Shown here in pieces: positions 35,160 to 45,419 of a DNA stretch of 64,000 nt (position 1 is its first letter; each line of letters starts with the position of its first letter). A model generated the notes under the pieces. That model had not been told where the DNA came from and ran no database searches. It worked only from the letters and a program-made list of their open reading frames with translations. A program made the position numbers and the translations under genes. Origin of the DNA: Brassica napus (taxonomy: Eukaryota; Streptophyta; Magnoliopsida; Brassicales; Brassicaceae); the NCBI RefSeq assembly GCF_020379485.1, contig NC_063436.1:27278423-27342422 (forward strand). Reading direction: 5' to 3'.

Positions 35160-35700
35160 TTTTTTTGAAATATAGACAATGGATGTTGCTCTGTGGAAAT
35201 GTAAGATTGACAAATACAAGAAGAAATTTTCGACTAATGACACATGGGGGCATATAAGAGAGGCGCACCCATCATGTATCAGCTGGTCAAATGGAGTCGT
35301 CTCAGTATGCCACTCCCAGGTATTCCCTCCCTTCAATGGCTAGCGATGAAGAATCGTCTAGCCACATGTGATCGAATAACAAAATGGACTCAAACATCAA
35401 TCCCTTGTGTGTGTCTTATGCAAATGGCCATGGGAATCGTGGAACACCTATTTTTCACCTGTTCTTATTCTGCTTTTATGTAAGAGAAGCTGACTAAAGG
35501 GATGCTGGCAGAGAAATACACAATGAATTGGATTTGCATTACACATCTAGTGCAACCAAAAGATATGCCCGACGGCCCCGACCATGCGTTATTCATGCTC
35601 CGAACGTCTCTATGTGATTTGGAGAGAAAGGAATAGAAGGAAGCATGGTGAGGCTGAGTCGCCACATCCCCTACTCATAAAAAATGTGGACAACAAATAT
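35160..35700 (+). pseudogene. LINE ORF2 fragment: zinc-binding RT region
   Basis: The plus strand encodes, over shifting frames, VALWKCKIDKYKKKFSTNDT, then LQWLAMKNRLATCDRITKW, then EHLFFTCSYSAF and finally YVIWRERNRRKHGEAE. This is the order of the reverse-transcriptase zinc-binding (zf-RVT) region and following tail of plant LINE ORF2. Frameshifts (near 35300 and 35480) and stops make it non-functional. No poly-A tail or target duplication was identified. Confidence 0.7.
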
Positions 35701-36522
35701 TGAGAAATAGAACTCTCTCATATAGGCTGCAGGAGACAAGTACAAAGACTGTCTTCAACACAACAATCCTTGATTCTCTTTTTTCAGTTTCACAATTCTT
35801 TTCATTTATCTTTCTCCCTCTCAATGATGTAGCATTCTAATGCAACAAATCATACAAAAAAGCTTTTGCTCAAAAAATTCACAAATCATACAAAAAACAT
35901 TACCGAAAGACAATTTTACATAATAATATATTCGGTTATATATGAAAGGAGATGTTTAAGAAAAAGATGAAAAGGAGCATCTAATGCTACTCAGTCTCAC
36001 AGTTAGAAATCATATTTCTCTATCTCTACATTTTATGCAACATCTTTGGACAAGCTACAATGAAGAAAAAATTGATATATTTATCTCATCAAATTAACAG
36101 GAAAATCAGACACACAGTTCTTAAACCGAGGATTAGGTGATAACCTATTTCATGACAGCATCATTGCATAACTAAAGAAACACAAAATGGTTCCAAGCCC
36201 CAAGAGATCTGACACAGCTTGAGAGAGAGAGGGAAATGAGAGAAGTCTCATGACACAAATTAAGGAAGAGAACAGAGAACACATGTCTGATTCTTTAGGT
36301 TAGAATCTCATAATAAACAACCAAAAGGGTAATCAAAAACCTGAATCTTTCTTTCGTTTTAGCCTTCAGATGCATACACCAAAAAGGGTTTTTCTTCTTC
36401 TGTTCATAAGTTTTTTTTTACTGTATTATATGAAATCAAAAAGACGATTTGTTTATAGTTTAAAGAAAGAGAAAAAAGGTGAGAATCCTCCAGAAATGTT
36501 TCAAAAATATGTTAAAGAACAT
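35701..36522. other. Region downstream of SPL/NZZ
   Basis: The 3' flank of the minus-strand SPL gene and the end of LINE debris. Open frames here (for example 36370-36579) run antisense into the SPL last exon and are not supported. Confidence 0.5.
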
Positions 36523-37546
36523 TTAAAGCTTCAAGGTCAAATCGATGGTGGATGTGTCGGGACTGCAATCACCAACTGATGTAGACACTGATGAAACCGA
36601 TTTATTACCATCGCTTCCAGGGAAAAACTGGTACTCCTTCACATCTCCTGTTCCGTTTCTAGGGCTTCCGCTCCCAAATTCCTCCATTGAGCCCTAATAC
36701 ACCATTAATTGATAACAAGAAAATAAGATCAACAACTATAAATGCATACATATCTTTTAATATATGTTCAAAATGGACAGATCAGTAACCGTATGATTTG
36801 TTAAGAACCTGATTAGTAGAAGCAGAAGGTGAGGCTGGATATCTGGCGATTCTATGATCGTAAAAGAAGCCTTGGCTCCTTTGATCTGGTGGAAGAAAAT
36901 GAGGAAACCCACCACCGTTGGCTCGTACTTCTTCATTGATACGTTGCCTCTACAATTAAAATAAAAAATCAAAATTAAAACCCTTTGGATGCCAAAACCA
37001 TTATCAATCATATATTCATATTTTTTCTTAGATGATAAAAAACAATTAAAATCAAACCTTGTAGCAAGCATCACAGTGAATATTCGAGGGGTTATACACT
37101 TGAGGAGTTGGGACTGAAGAGGGCTCGTGAGTGGAGGTCCCTACAACACCCCATGGGGAATAAACCGGGATCTGACCCGACCCGTTTCGAGTATACCCTC
37201 CGACAGACATGTTGTGCCCACCAGTACCGTAGCTTGGGAAGCCTTGTAGCACAACACCCGGGTCGGGTGAACGGGTAGCGTTAGGGCTCGCTCCTCTTCC
37301 TCCTTGGGCTAGGACCATGTTCTTCCATTCTTCTTCGATTCTGAGTCGCTCGAGCCTTGCCACACCCATCCCTCTCAGCACTTGTTTCTTTGGTTTTTGG
37401 TTACCTGTCTCGGATCCCGGTATCCGACCATGACTATTCTGTGGCGGCTCTGTCGGGATCTCGCTGGAGTCGTTGACAAGGTAAGTGTTTCTCAGAAACT
37501 CGTTCGGGTTTTGGTCTCTTGGCATGAAGAAGAGAGAAGCCGCCAT
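36523..37546 (-). CDS. SPL: SPOROCYTELESS/NOZZLE transcriptional repressor
   Basis: SPL/NZZ (At4g27330) is a nuclear regulator needed to start sporogenesis in anthers and ovules; it acts as an adaptor recruiting TOPLESS co-repressors to TCP factors. Three exons: 37546-37058, 36949-36809 and 36693-36523, giving about 266 residues (the Arabidopsis protein is about 314). Features: N-terminus MAASLFFMPRDQN, the conserved basic helix PKKQVLRGMGVARLERLRIE, FFYDHRIARYPAS in exon 2, GSMEEFGSGSPRNG and KEYQFFPG in exon 3, and the C-terminal EAR motif STIDLTLKL. All junctions are canonical and phase 0. The protein is shortened mainly in the middle. No paralogue lies in the window. Confidence 0.93.
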
Positions 37547-38449
37547 TGGTGATAATCCCTGAGATGCTTAGAGAGGGAGATGAAGAGGAGAATGCAAATA
37601 GCTTTACGTCTTATCTTGTTCCTGATTTCTTTGCATATATGTGTTGTGTATTTGTACATGTACTCAGGCATAGTACTTATCTTTGTTTTTTTTACTTGCT
37701 GTTATTTCCAGGTACTATATGAGGATAAACTTATCTCTTTTTTTTTGTTACCTTGTAACTTTTTACCCCATATACTAGATTAAAGCCTTTTTCTTTATCA
37801 AATATTAAGGCCTTTTTAATTCAAAAAGATAAGTAAAATAAATACGATTTTCCTTACCTTCTTATTTTTATAGTCAACCAGATATAATTATTCCTTTTGC
37901 ACTTGCATGCATGTCTAACTTATGTGTGTAAACTCAAGTAACACTTGACAGAAAATGGGTTTACTCTAGATCACTAATCCACTATTTTGTTTGGGTTTAA
38001 GTCGAGAGACATCTGCAGTATTATGTATTTTTGTTAGTGTTTTTGATTATATAATCATGGGAAGGAGTAAATATGAGAGAGTTCGTAACTGAAATTATGT
38101 TATGGCACGAATGTATGATTGATTGATGCTATGCATGCATTGGATCGAGGAAGAAATTCAACAAAACAGAAGGGTAGTTAGTACTAATCTTGACTTTTCT
38201 TGGTTATACCCATTCAGTGGTGCATTTCTCTCTTTCGATAATTAATCCTCACTTACTCCTTAATTAATTCATTTGTATCAACCAACTTTTTATTAACAAT
38301 TGTAACAAACCAACTATATATACATTATAGAATATAATGTGCAGATATAAACTACATATATATACTATGACGACAGTGATAGCAAATAGGTAACATTTGT
38401 CCGCTGGATCCTAATTCTTGTGTATACAATAGCTTATATATCTATATAT

Positions 38450-38487
38450 ATATAATGATCGTTGCCCAAAAAAAAAATATAATGATC
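38450..38487 (+). mobile_element. Miniature retroposon scar with 11-bp duplication
   Basis: ATATAATGATC (38450-38460) recurs perfectly at 38477-38487, flanking only 16 bases: gttgccc followed by a poly-A run. This looks like the last few bases of a LINE or SINE plus its tail, an extreme 5' truncation. Confidence 0.6.
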
Positions 38488-38525
38488 AAGCTTGGCAATT
38501 TTCGGAATTCAATGATTAACAACGA

Positions 38526-38527
<2 letters not shown>

Positions 38528-38558
<31 letters not shown>
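38528..38558 (+). repeat. Homopolymer run of 31 G
   Basis: An uninterrupted run of 31 guanines followed by aggaggtag. Such a tract can form G-quadruplexes and is length-unstable; the true length may differ from the assembled one. It lies about 1 kb upstream of the SPL/NZZ start codon. Confidence 0.9.
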
Positions 38559-38559
<1 letters not shown>

Positions 38560-39038
38560 GGAGGTAGATCGTTCTCTCAACATTGCGTGAGCGAAAAATG
38601 TAAGATTAAAATCGAAGCTTCCAACTTTTTATCGATTTATTTCTGTAATACTCCTATTAATTTGTTCTTAGGTAATATTGTGAGAATCCAAATTTGTTAC
38701 TGTCGAGGCAGCATATCGGAGATTGGGGCAAGACTCACTCGTGATGTCTGAATCACACGGTCCAATAAAAACAGTGCGTGGTCACTAGTGTATAGAACCC
38801 GGGGAGAAGAAGATAGGTGTCAGGACGTGAGACCATTCGCCGATTGTAGCAAGCGATGTCTGAAGCAACGTGATTTTACTCAGCTCATATCATCTAAAAT
38901 AAGCAAGTCTAGTTACAGTCGCAGTTATATTTATTCTTTCAAATATATATATATATATACATATAATCTTTTTCAATGAGAATATATGATAATTATGCTT
39001 AAAGTAAATCTACGGAAGTATGAAATTTTTATCTAATA

Positions 39039-39640
39039 TCTATACTATTAAATCAGTATTCTATTGTCTTTTTTTTTACATTAACCTGCCATTTTCTTTA
39101 CTAACATTGCATGTTTCATTAAGGACAATCAAGTAATATTAATAACACATCTATAGTGGGTCATTTTTCTCGGATCCAGCCCACATCAAATCTCTCTTGG
39201 GCCATTTGGGCCGATTAAAAAATCAGATCAAATTCTCATATTTTTTTTCTTTTGAACCATTAAGTCCAAGTTCAAATAATTTTTTTCCAACTATTCTTAG
39301 TTATTATTTTTTTCTTTTTTAATATAATTTAAGCATTCATAAAAAAATTGAATTTTTTATTGAAAATTATAAATCTTTATTAAAAGTATATAATTTTTTT
39401 ATTAAAATATTAACCACATAATAAAATTAATTTATCGGAGTTATACCAACTTAATTCATTAAAGAAATAAAATTTAATTTTTTAAATATAAATAATAAAA
39501 TACGATAAATAAAGATAAAAAGTTTAAGTCTTTTATAAAATAAAACACAAATACATGAAAATATGACATTTAATAAATATTTGTCAATTGAAAAAAATAA
39601 AAAATAAATCCGCGCTTTGAAAGCACGGATCAAAATCTAG
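39039..39640 (+). mobile_element. Short Helitron, 602 bp
   Basis: The 5' end TCTATACTATTAAATCAG (39039, after A) and 3' end CTAG (39637-39640, before T) are both clear. A hairpin ATCCGCGCTTT-GA-AAGCACGGAT (39608-39630) with one mismatch lies six bases before the end. Hairpin and tail (caaaatCTAG) match those of the minus-strand Helitron ending at 19607, so these are related families. Non-coding. Confidence 0.85.
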
Positions 39641-41690
39641 TAAACGTATTATATGAGTAGACATTTTCAATGTTGTATTAATTATTTCTTTACCCGAAGG
39701 AATTTTGAAAAATTTTAAATGAAAAAGATGTGTCTATCATATCTTATTTAAAATAGTTTTGAAGTATTTGAAAATTTTACTTTTTACCCAAAAAGGAAAA
39801 ACTGGCTGTGATATCTATGGTTTTACATGAGAAGATGATCAGTAAAGCAAAATGAATTGTAAGAGTCGTGAATTACGAGAAGGTTGTGCTACGGAGTAGA
39901 GTAGAAATGATGGCTGCATCATATAAGAAAAAACATTTTAAAGCTGCATCCATGTTAATTCTTGCATCAGCCCAACACCTACAATTAGAAAATTATAATT
40001 ATTTAAAACAATTTTTTATTGGCTATTTTTACACTAATCTTGAGCAAAATCCTCTAAAATAACTATAAATTACACTGTGTTCTTATAATAAATATCTTCC
40101 TAAATTTTTCTAGGAGAAAATTTCTTATGTAATTATTAAGAGTGTCTATCATATACACACAGATTTCACTCAAGAATGATTTTGTTACAATTAGCCAATT
40201 AGATACCATGAAAAATAAAGTCTGGATTACCACTTGGGAAAAAAAATCCAAACCGCATGACCAACCCATCATATCTACCAAGCCTAGAACGCAAGGCGAG
40301 ATAATAAACAAGTTATCCTAACATATCAATATAAGATAACATTTTATATATAGAGAGACAGAAATTGTCTATTGCGGTTTTGCTTAACTAACAAAGTGTG
40401 TCATCTCCTGTGATTAGAACTAATAGTTGATCCTTGAGTTAGAAAAATGAGATGGTCATTGTAAGTTTAATTGTTTTCCGAAGAAGATTATGTGATAAAA
40501 AATTTAAGGAAAACTGAGACACAAAATGAAATAAGAATAAAATAAAATAGGTTAACATTTTTTTGCTTATTGGATACAGTTAACTGATATTTTTGAAAAA
40601 AATATATGTAACCGAATAAATAAACTAATATGGATGCATGATTTACTATAGATACTGCCTTAGATTGTATTGTGGGCTAGTACAATGGACTGTGTGAGGT
40701 GTTTGTAGGGCAAAGGACGAGCGGAAGACCCCACATGTGCTTTCATGTTAAGTTACGAAGTGTGGCCCAAATGACACGTGTAAAAACGAGGACCACTTTT
40801 AGGGTTTATATTGCTGGATTTAGGCAGGCACAGAAAGATTCTTGGGATCGGTGAAGCATATTGTGTCCTTTCTAAGAATGATTGGATCCTTTCTTTCTTC
40901 TTCTTTGATCCTTTCAAACAATTTTTAATGCTCATATCTAGGAGAGAGCAAGATAACAAATGATATACAGTATATACTTTATTTGGTTAATGAAAACGAA
41001 ATGAAATGCAATGATTTATATTTTTCTTAACCATTGCTTAGGTTTTAATTCAGATGAAGTATGTTGCTTCCGTTTTAAGAGCACCGTGATCAAATTTATG
41101 ATGTGAAATATAACGATTAGTATGATTTTGAACAGAAAAAAACATAGACACCTTTACCAGAACTGTAAACCTATTACCTCAGTACTGTATTTGTGAAAAA
41201 CATTCACAAGATATGTAACTACAGACATTATTTATATAATAAGAGACAGTATATACTTTTGTTTCTTATTGAGATCTCTAAGTATGTCTTATATATGCAT
41301 ATTCATGGAGTAAATGTAGACAAGAGAGTACAAAAGGGAGCAGAGTAGGTGAATAAATGAGTGAATTTTGGGGCAGTGAGAATTATAAAACATAATAAAG
41401 AAATAGGGATTAAAAGAGAGAAACTGTTAGTTTTGGCTTTATACAATGGTCTTCCTTATCTATCTATTTTCATACAAGCTTGCAAACCCTTCCTTAAAGC
41501 TTCTTTTGGACCACATCTCTCTCTCATCTTCTTTTTTCATTTCTTCTTTTCTAAGAATTTAATTTCCAGATTTATATTATCATTACTTTAGATCTGAATC
41601 TCCAACTGAGATTCTCTCCTTTCCCTCACTAGTACAGTTGTTGCAGGCTTATTCAATAAATTACATTTTTGGGAAAGGGTTAAGAGTATG
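39641..41690. other. Gene-poor interval
   Basis: A+T-rich. Short open frames at 39868 and 40753 have no family character. A slightly GC-richer tract at 40650-40900 (with aaatgacacgtgtaaaa, an ACGT-core motif) is the only non-repetitive part. In Arabidopsis this interval holds several genes not found here. Confidence 0.5.
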
Positions 41691-41693
41691 TTT

Positions 41694-41836
41694 ATTGGCG
41701 GTTCTTAGGTTGGAATTCTTAGCGGAATATAAGAAACCGTCTCTTAATTTTTAACTAAAAAGTTAAGAACCGGCTCTTAAATTCCGCTAAAAGACGGTTT
41801 CTTATATTCCGTTAAGAACCCCCAATAAACATGTTC
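41694..41836. mobile_element. MITE, PIF/Harbinger-like, 143 bp
   Basis: The element begins GAGTATGTTTATTGG and ends with the inverse CCAATAAACATGTTC (13 of 15 paired). It is flanked by TAA on both sides (41691-41693, 41837-41839), the 3-bp duplication typical of Tourist/PIF-Harbinger MITEs. The whole sequence folds back: gcggaatataagaaaccgtc on the left pairs with gacggtttcttatattccg on the right. Confidence 0.85.
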
Positions 41837-41839
41837 TAA

Positions 41840-43297
41840 CTAAGTTACTTTTTCACCCTTGCAGTATCTAGATTCTCCATTTATCAATCTACTCACCATT
41901 TGCATTTGTAAACCTCTAAACAGGACATGAAAAATGTACCAAACCGATGGGTTAAATTGGCATAACAAAAAATTAATTACCACACTTGAAGTATGAAGAT
42001 ATAACGTCCACGGAGGGGGGGTTAAACTTAATATTGTTATATTGAGTTAAAACTTGTAAAGTAAAACTATGGAATGAGGGGATCAGAAACAATGTTGAAA
42101 TCTGGACCCTCCAATAGGCGGAGACAAATCTGAGCCCCATATATTCTGTGTCCAAGAGTAGAAAGCCTTAAATAGGGTTCTGTGAAATTTTGTTGTGATG
42201 AAGATTATATTTCTTCAAAATATTAAATAATTATAACAAAAGCTATTGTCCCTTTCACTTGTTTCTTGTCTTGTTCTTCAACAAGACACTGCAACTATTT
42301 CAGGCTGAAAGTACAAATTGTTTTTTTTTGTATCTGCAAATGTGCTCCATCTATTGTGCGTATTAGACATTATCAGTTGTTATATAAACAGTTTACAGTA
42401 GAAACATTCTTTTTTTTTTTGATCAACCAGTAGAAACATTCAAAGCTAGAGATTCAGCGGCATCTTTTGGTAAATTCATGACCACAGCTTGGGTGACTTT
42501 TAAACCCTTTCGCTTGAAAACATAGAATTATTACTGATCCAAGTGCCATAACATGTAATTTATTACATATCGTAAGAGAAACTACAAAAAAGTAAACAAT
42601 TAATGCATTTCACGTTGCTGATGAAATACTCAACATTAATGACCCATTCTGACTCATGCGCAACGATTAAACAACACATTTAAGAGACACAATAAAAAGA
42701 CCCGAATTAGTAAATAAATTCGTAACCTGTAAGCGTTACCAACTTAATGAACAAAGTTTTCCTTTGTGAATTGCTCTGTTCTGGTCTAGAAGATGGCACT
42801 TAATAGACATTATGCAAGCATGAACGAAGAACGATAAAGCTGGCAGTAAGCGACAAGTATTAAGATAAAACTTCAAAGAACGTTACTAAGAAACAGAGAA
42901 CTCTTTCCGCCAAGAAATTGTATGAATGATTTTGGTTTAAACTTACAAAAAGAAAGCCAAAAGATAGAAAAAGTTTTGAAGATTCTGTAGTCTATTCTTG
43001 GTCTTTGTTAATGTTTATGCTTTACCTTAAAAATGAAAAAAAAAAACTTTCTACAAGTTTGTGCTTTCTTTCTGTAATTTTTATGGATAGGTAAGAACAT
43101 AAGATGGGGACTACTACTTCAAACAATCATTCAAACAACAAACATAAAAATGTAATAACAATGTCAAGGACATGTATATATACATATGGATGTGTATATC
43201 TATATTACTTCTATATCCAACAACGAGCTCTTTGCACAAGTTTGTTGTTTTGTCTACAATATCCTCAGTCTACTGCAAAATACATTGAGTCGCATTT
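41840..43297. other. Intergenic region left of the zinc-ribbon gene
   Basis: No gene recognised. It contains one miniature retroposon scar (42396-42441) and the 3' flank of the minus-strand gene ending at 43298. Confidence 0.5.
42396..42441 (-). mobile_element. Miniature retroposon scar with perfect 14-bp duplication
   Basis: CAGTAGAAACATTC (42396-42409) is repeated exactly at 42428-42441. The 18-base insert is poly-T followed by gatcaac, which on the minus strand is gttgatc plus poly-A. The end resembles the gttgccc tail of the scar at 38461. Confidence 0.7.
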
Positions 43298-44530
43298 TCA
43301 GTCTGCATCTGTTACTTCAGCTTCTATGTCCACCACTGCTGTTGAGAAACCCTTTCCTGCAAAAATCAATACACCTCTTCTCACCACTAGATCCACAAGA
43401 CTTCTCAGTTTCACATTTGCACAAAGTAGAGCAGGTATTTGGGTAAGCAAGAAAGAACCTTTCTTAGGCGGAGGAGAAAACCCATTTAGGTCTTGTCCGA
43501 AAGCAGTAGTTTGGTTGGAAAATTTCACTGGTTCCTTAACGAACTTATCATCCACAACTGCATTTCCCCCAAGTACAATGCTTGAAAAAGGAGATATACA
43601 ACTTTGATAAATCTAAAAGTAAAAGGATTTTCATCTTTTCACCTGAGAATGGCTGAGTGCAGAAAGGGCAAAGCTGTACTTCATCGTCCAACGATGACCT
43701 GCAGCGATTTCGATACTCAGTCAGTGGAGAGCAACAACAAAAACAACTGAGAGATATATTCTTGTGAAAGACATCCTTACTTAAATATCTGAAATTCATT
43801 TCCGCAATTAGGACACTGCACAAAGCGTAAAGAAAAGCTTAATACAACACAACATAGAAGGATATACTCAAAACACACAAGTGCTAGATAACGTTAACTC
43901 TTTCTGGAAACTCTGGAAATGCTATCTTTAAGTTAAGCTAAAGAGACAAGAAGACATACACTGCTCTGGACAATATCTCGTTGAGCCCACCAAAGAAAAG
44001 CTCCCAACCCCAAAATTGGAACAATCACCACAACCAGCTGCAGACAGATTGTAATAAACTTCAACTAACCATAGGGATACAATAAAAGACAACCAGAGAG
44101 ATGGAGAGAGAGAGTTAATTATTACCCAGACGGATACAATAGCGTCGAGAACCCAACCAAGCTGACCAGTCATAGAGAGATAAGTCAAACCAATAGCCAA
44201 AGCGAGGTTCCCGAGGATTCTCCCGTTCCCGTTGTTATCTCCGCCGTTAAAGCCTAAACCTTTGTTACAGCTAACCTTAAAGACTCTTCTTTTACTACGA
44301 TTAAGAGCTTTCTCTCTTGCTAGAAATCCAGTTTCTTTCAGACCCATCAGCGCTGGCCGTCTCTGACGAAGCTCAGTCAAGCAAGCTCTTAATCCCAGCT
44401 TGTTTCCGAGAAGAGAAGGACCAAAGCTCCATCCTTTGGAGCGTAGTCTAGTTCTCGGTTCCTTGTTGAAACCGTCGTGTATGGAGAAGAAGGTACAAAG
44501 GGTGAGCTGCGGAGTCGAAGCCATCATCAT
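43298..44530 (-). CDS. Plastid-type membrane protein with C-terminal zinc ribbon (At4g27390-like)
   Basis: Six exons in frame: 44530-44126, 44037-43960, 43815-43781, 43698-43643, 43557-43459 and 43356-43298, about 243 residues. The N-terminus is Ser/Arg-rich and basic (RLRSKGWSFG, SKRRVFKVSC), consistent with a chloroplast transit peptide. Two hydrophobic segments follow (NLALAIGLTYLSMTG and VVVIVPILGLGAFLWW), then CPNCGNEF...CPFCTQPF, a four-cysteine zinc-ribbon pair. The C-terminus ends VVDIEAEVTDAD. The last intron (102 bp) is in frame and also open, so retention would insert 34 residues. The start is the first of three consecutive Met codons. Function unknown; identity with At4g27390 rests on position and recall. 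Confidence 0.8.
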
Positions 44531-44638
44531 CTGAAAATGGGGTTTGCTTGCCGAACACCAAAGCTCAAGCAACCAACAAAAGAACAACTTTGCGATAATG
44601 TAAGTCTAATAAAAGCTAATAACAGGTACTATAACAAC

Positions 44639-44643
44639 GCGGG

Positions 44644-44680
<37 letters not shown>

Positions 44681-44711
44681 TAGGTCCCGTGTTCGATCCA
44701 CGCTCACCGCA
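44639..44711 (+). tRNA. tRNA-Phe (GAA)
   Basis: The 73-nt cloverleaf starts GCGGGGATAGCTCAGTTGGG, has anticodon loop CTGAAGA (anticodon GAA) and T-loop TTCGATC, and ends CACCGCA. A CAA motif precedes it (44635-44637), and a TTTTTT terminator follows at 44716-44721, as usual for plant nuclear tRNA genes. From memory of the plant consensus, two positions differ and leave weak pairs at the base of the anticodon stem (27-43) and T stem (49-65). It is probably functional, but a decaying copy is possible. It lies 108 bp from the start codon of the divergent zinc-ribbon gene. Confidence 0.88.
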
Positions 44712-45419
44712 AATATTTTTTCCTCTTAATTTTACTTGTTTGAAACGCAGCGTTTTTCACTCTTAATTTTACTTGTTTGAAACGCAGCGTTTTAGGCATG
44801 TAAGGAAAACACGAGTTTGACTTTAGAGAGAGACGTGGTTATTACTTTAAACGCAACGTTTTAGGCATGTAAAGAAAATATAACTTTTACTTTAGTTAAG
44901 GCCTAAAAGCTCAAGTTGCATTATAGTTTGAACTTTGATATGATTGAGAGAGATATCCGATTAATTTTTTTATACATCTATTAAGATTGAGTGCAAATAT
45001 GGATTAAACATGTTCACTTTAACTTACTATAAGTCACATATACATTTACTTTTGATTAACAATTGTTTGTTCTAGATTGATGTATGTGGGTTCTGATTAA
45101 TCTAAAAATAGCATAGATCATTTCGTTCAGTGGTCTTATATTAAGTCTACTAGGCCATACTATATATATTTTTATTTAGACAACCAGTGGTTGAATACAT
45201 GTATTCAGCCGTCATATACGTTCGTGTATAGAATGTATCTCGATACAATTGATTTGAGCAATTTACAAACGTTACTTCATAATAACTGCAAGAGAGTTAG
45301 CCATCTTATGAAGAAAAATATTTGACTTTTAAACCTCTTATAAATTCACAATCGAACTCATTAATCCCCAACACAACACACCACATCCTCTCTATCCTTA
45401 AAGGTTCCACACCATAAGG
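44712..45419 (+). repeat. Short tandem repeats downstream of tRNA; remainder intergenic
   Basis: A 34-bp unit (ctcttaattttacttgtttg plus aaacgcagcgtttt) occurs at 44723 and 44760 (period 37). Its tail aaacgc(a/g)(a/g)cgttttaggcatgtaa recurs at 44780 and 44849. The remainder (about 44880-45419) is A+T-rich leader and promoter for the next gene, with no distinct motif. Confidence 0.7.

Larger units (their letters stand above)
37547..39038. other. SPL/NZZ upstream region
   Basis: About 1.5 kb upstream of the SPL start codon. It contains a miniature retroposon (38450-38487), a 31-G homopolymer (38528-38558) and short AT microsatellites (near 38440 and 38950). No gene is recognised. Confidence 0.6.

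Noticed and set aside
40640..40960. Possible MIRNA precursor or small gene near 40800
   Set aside because: I found no convincing inverted arms and no match to a miRNA I know; the minus 68-codon frame has no family character.
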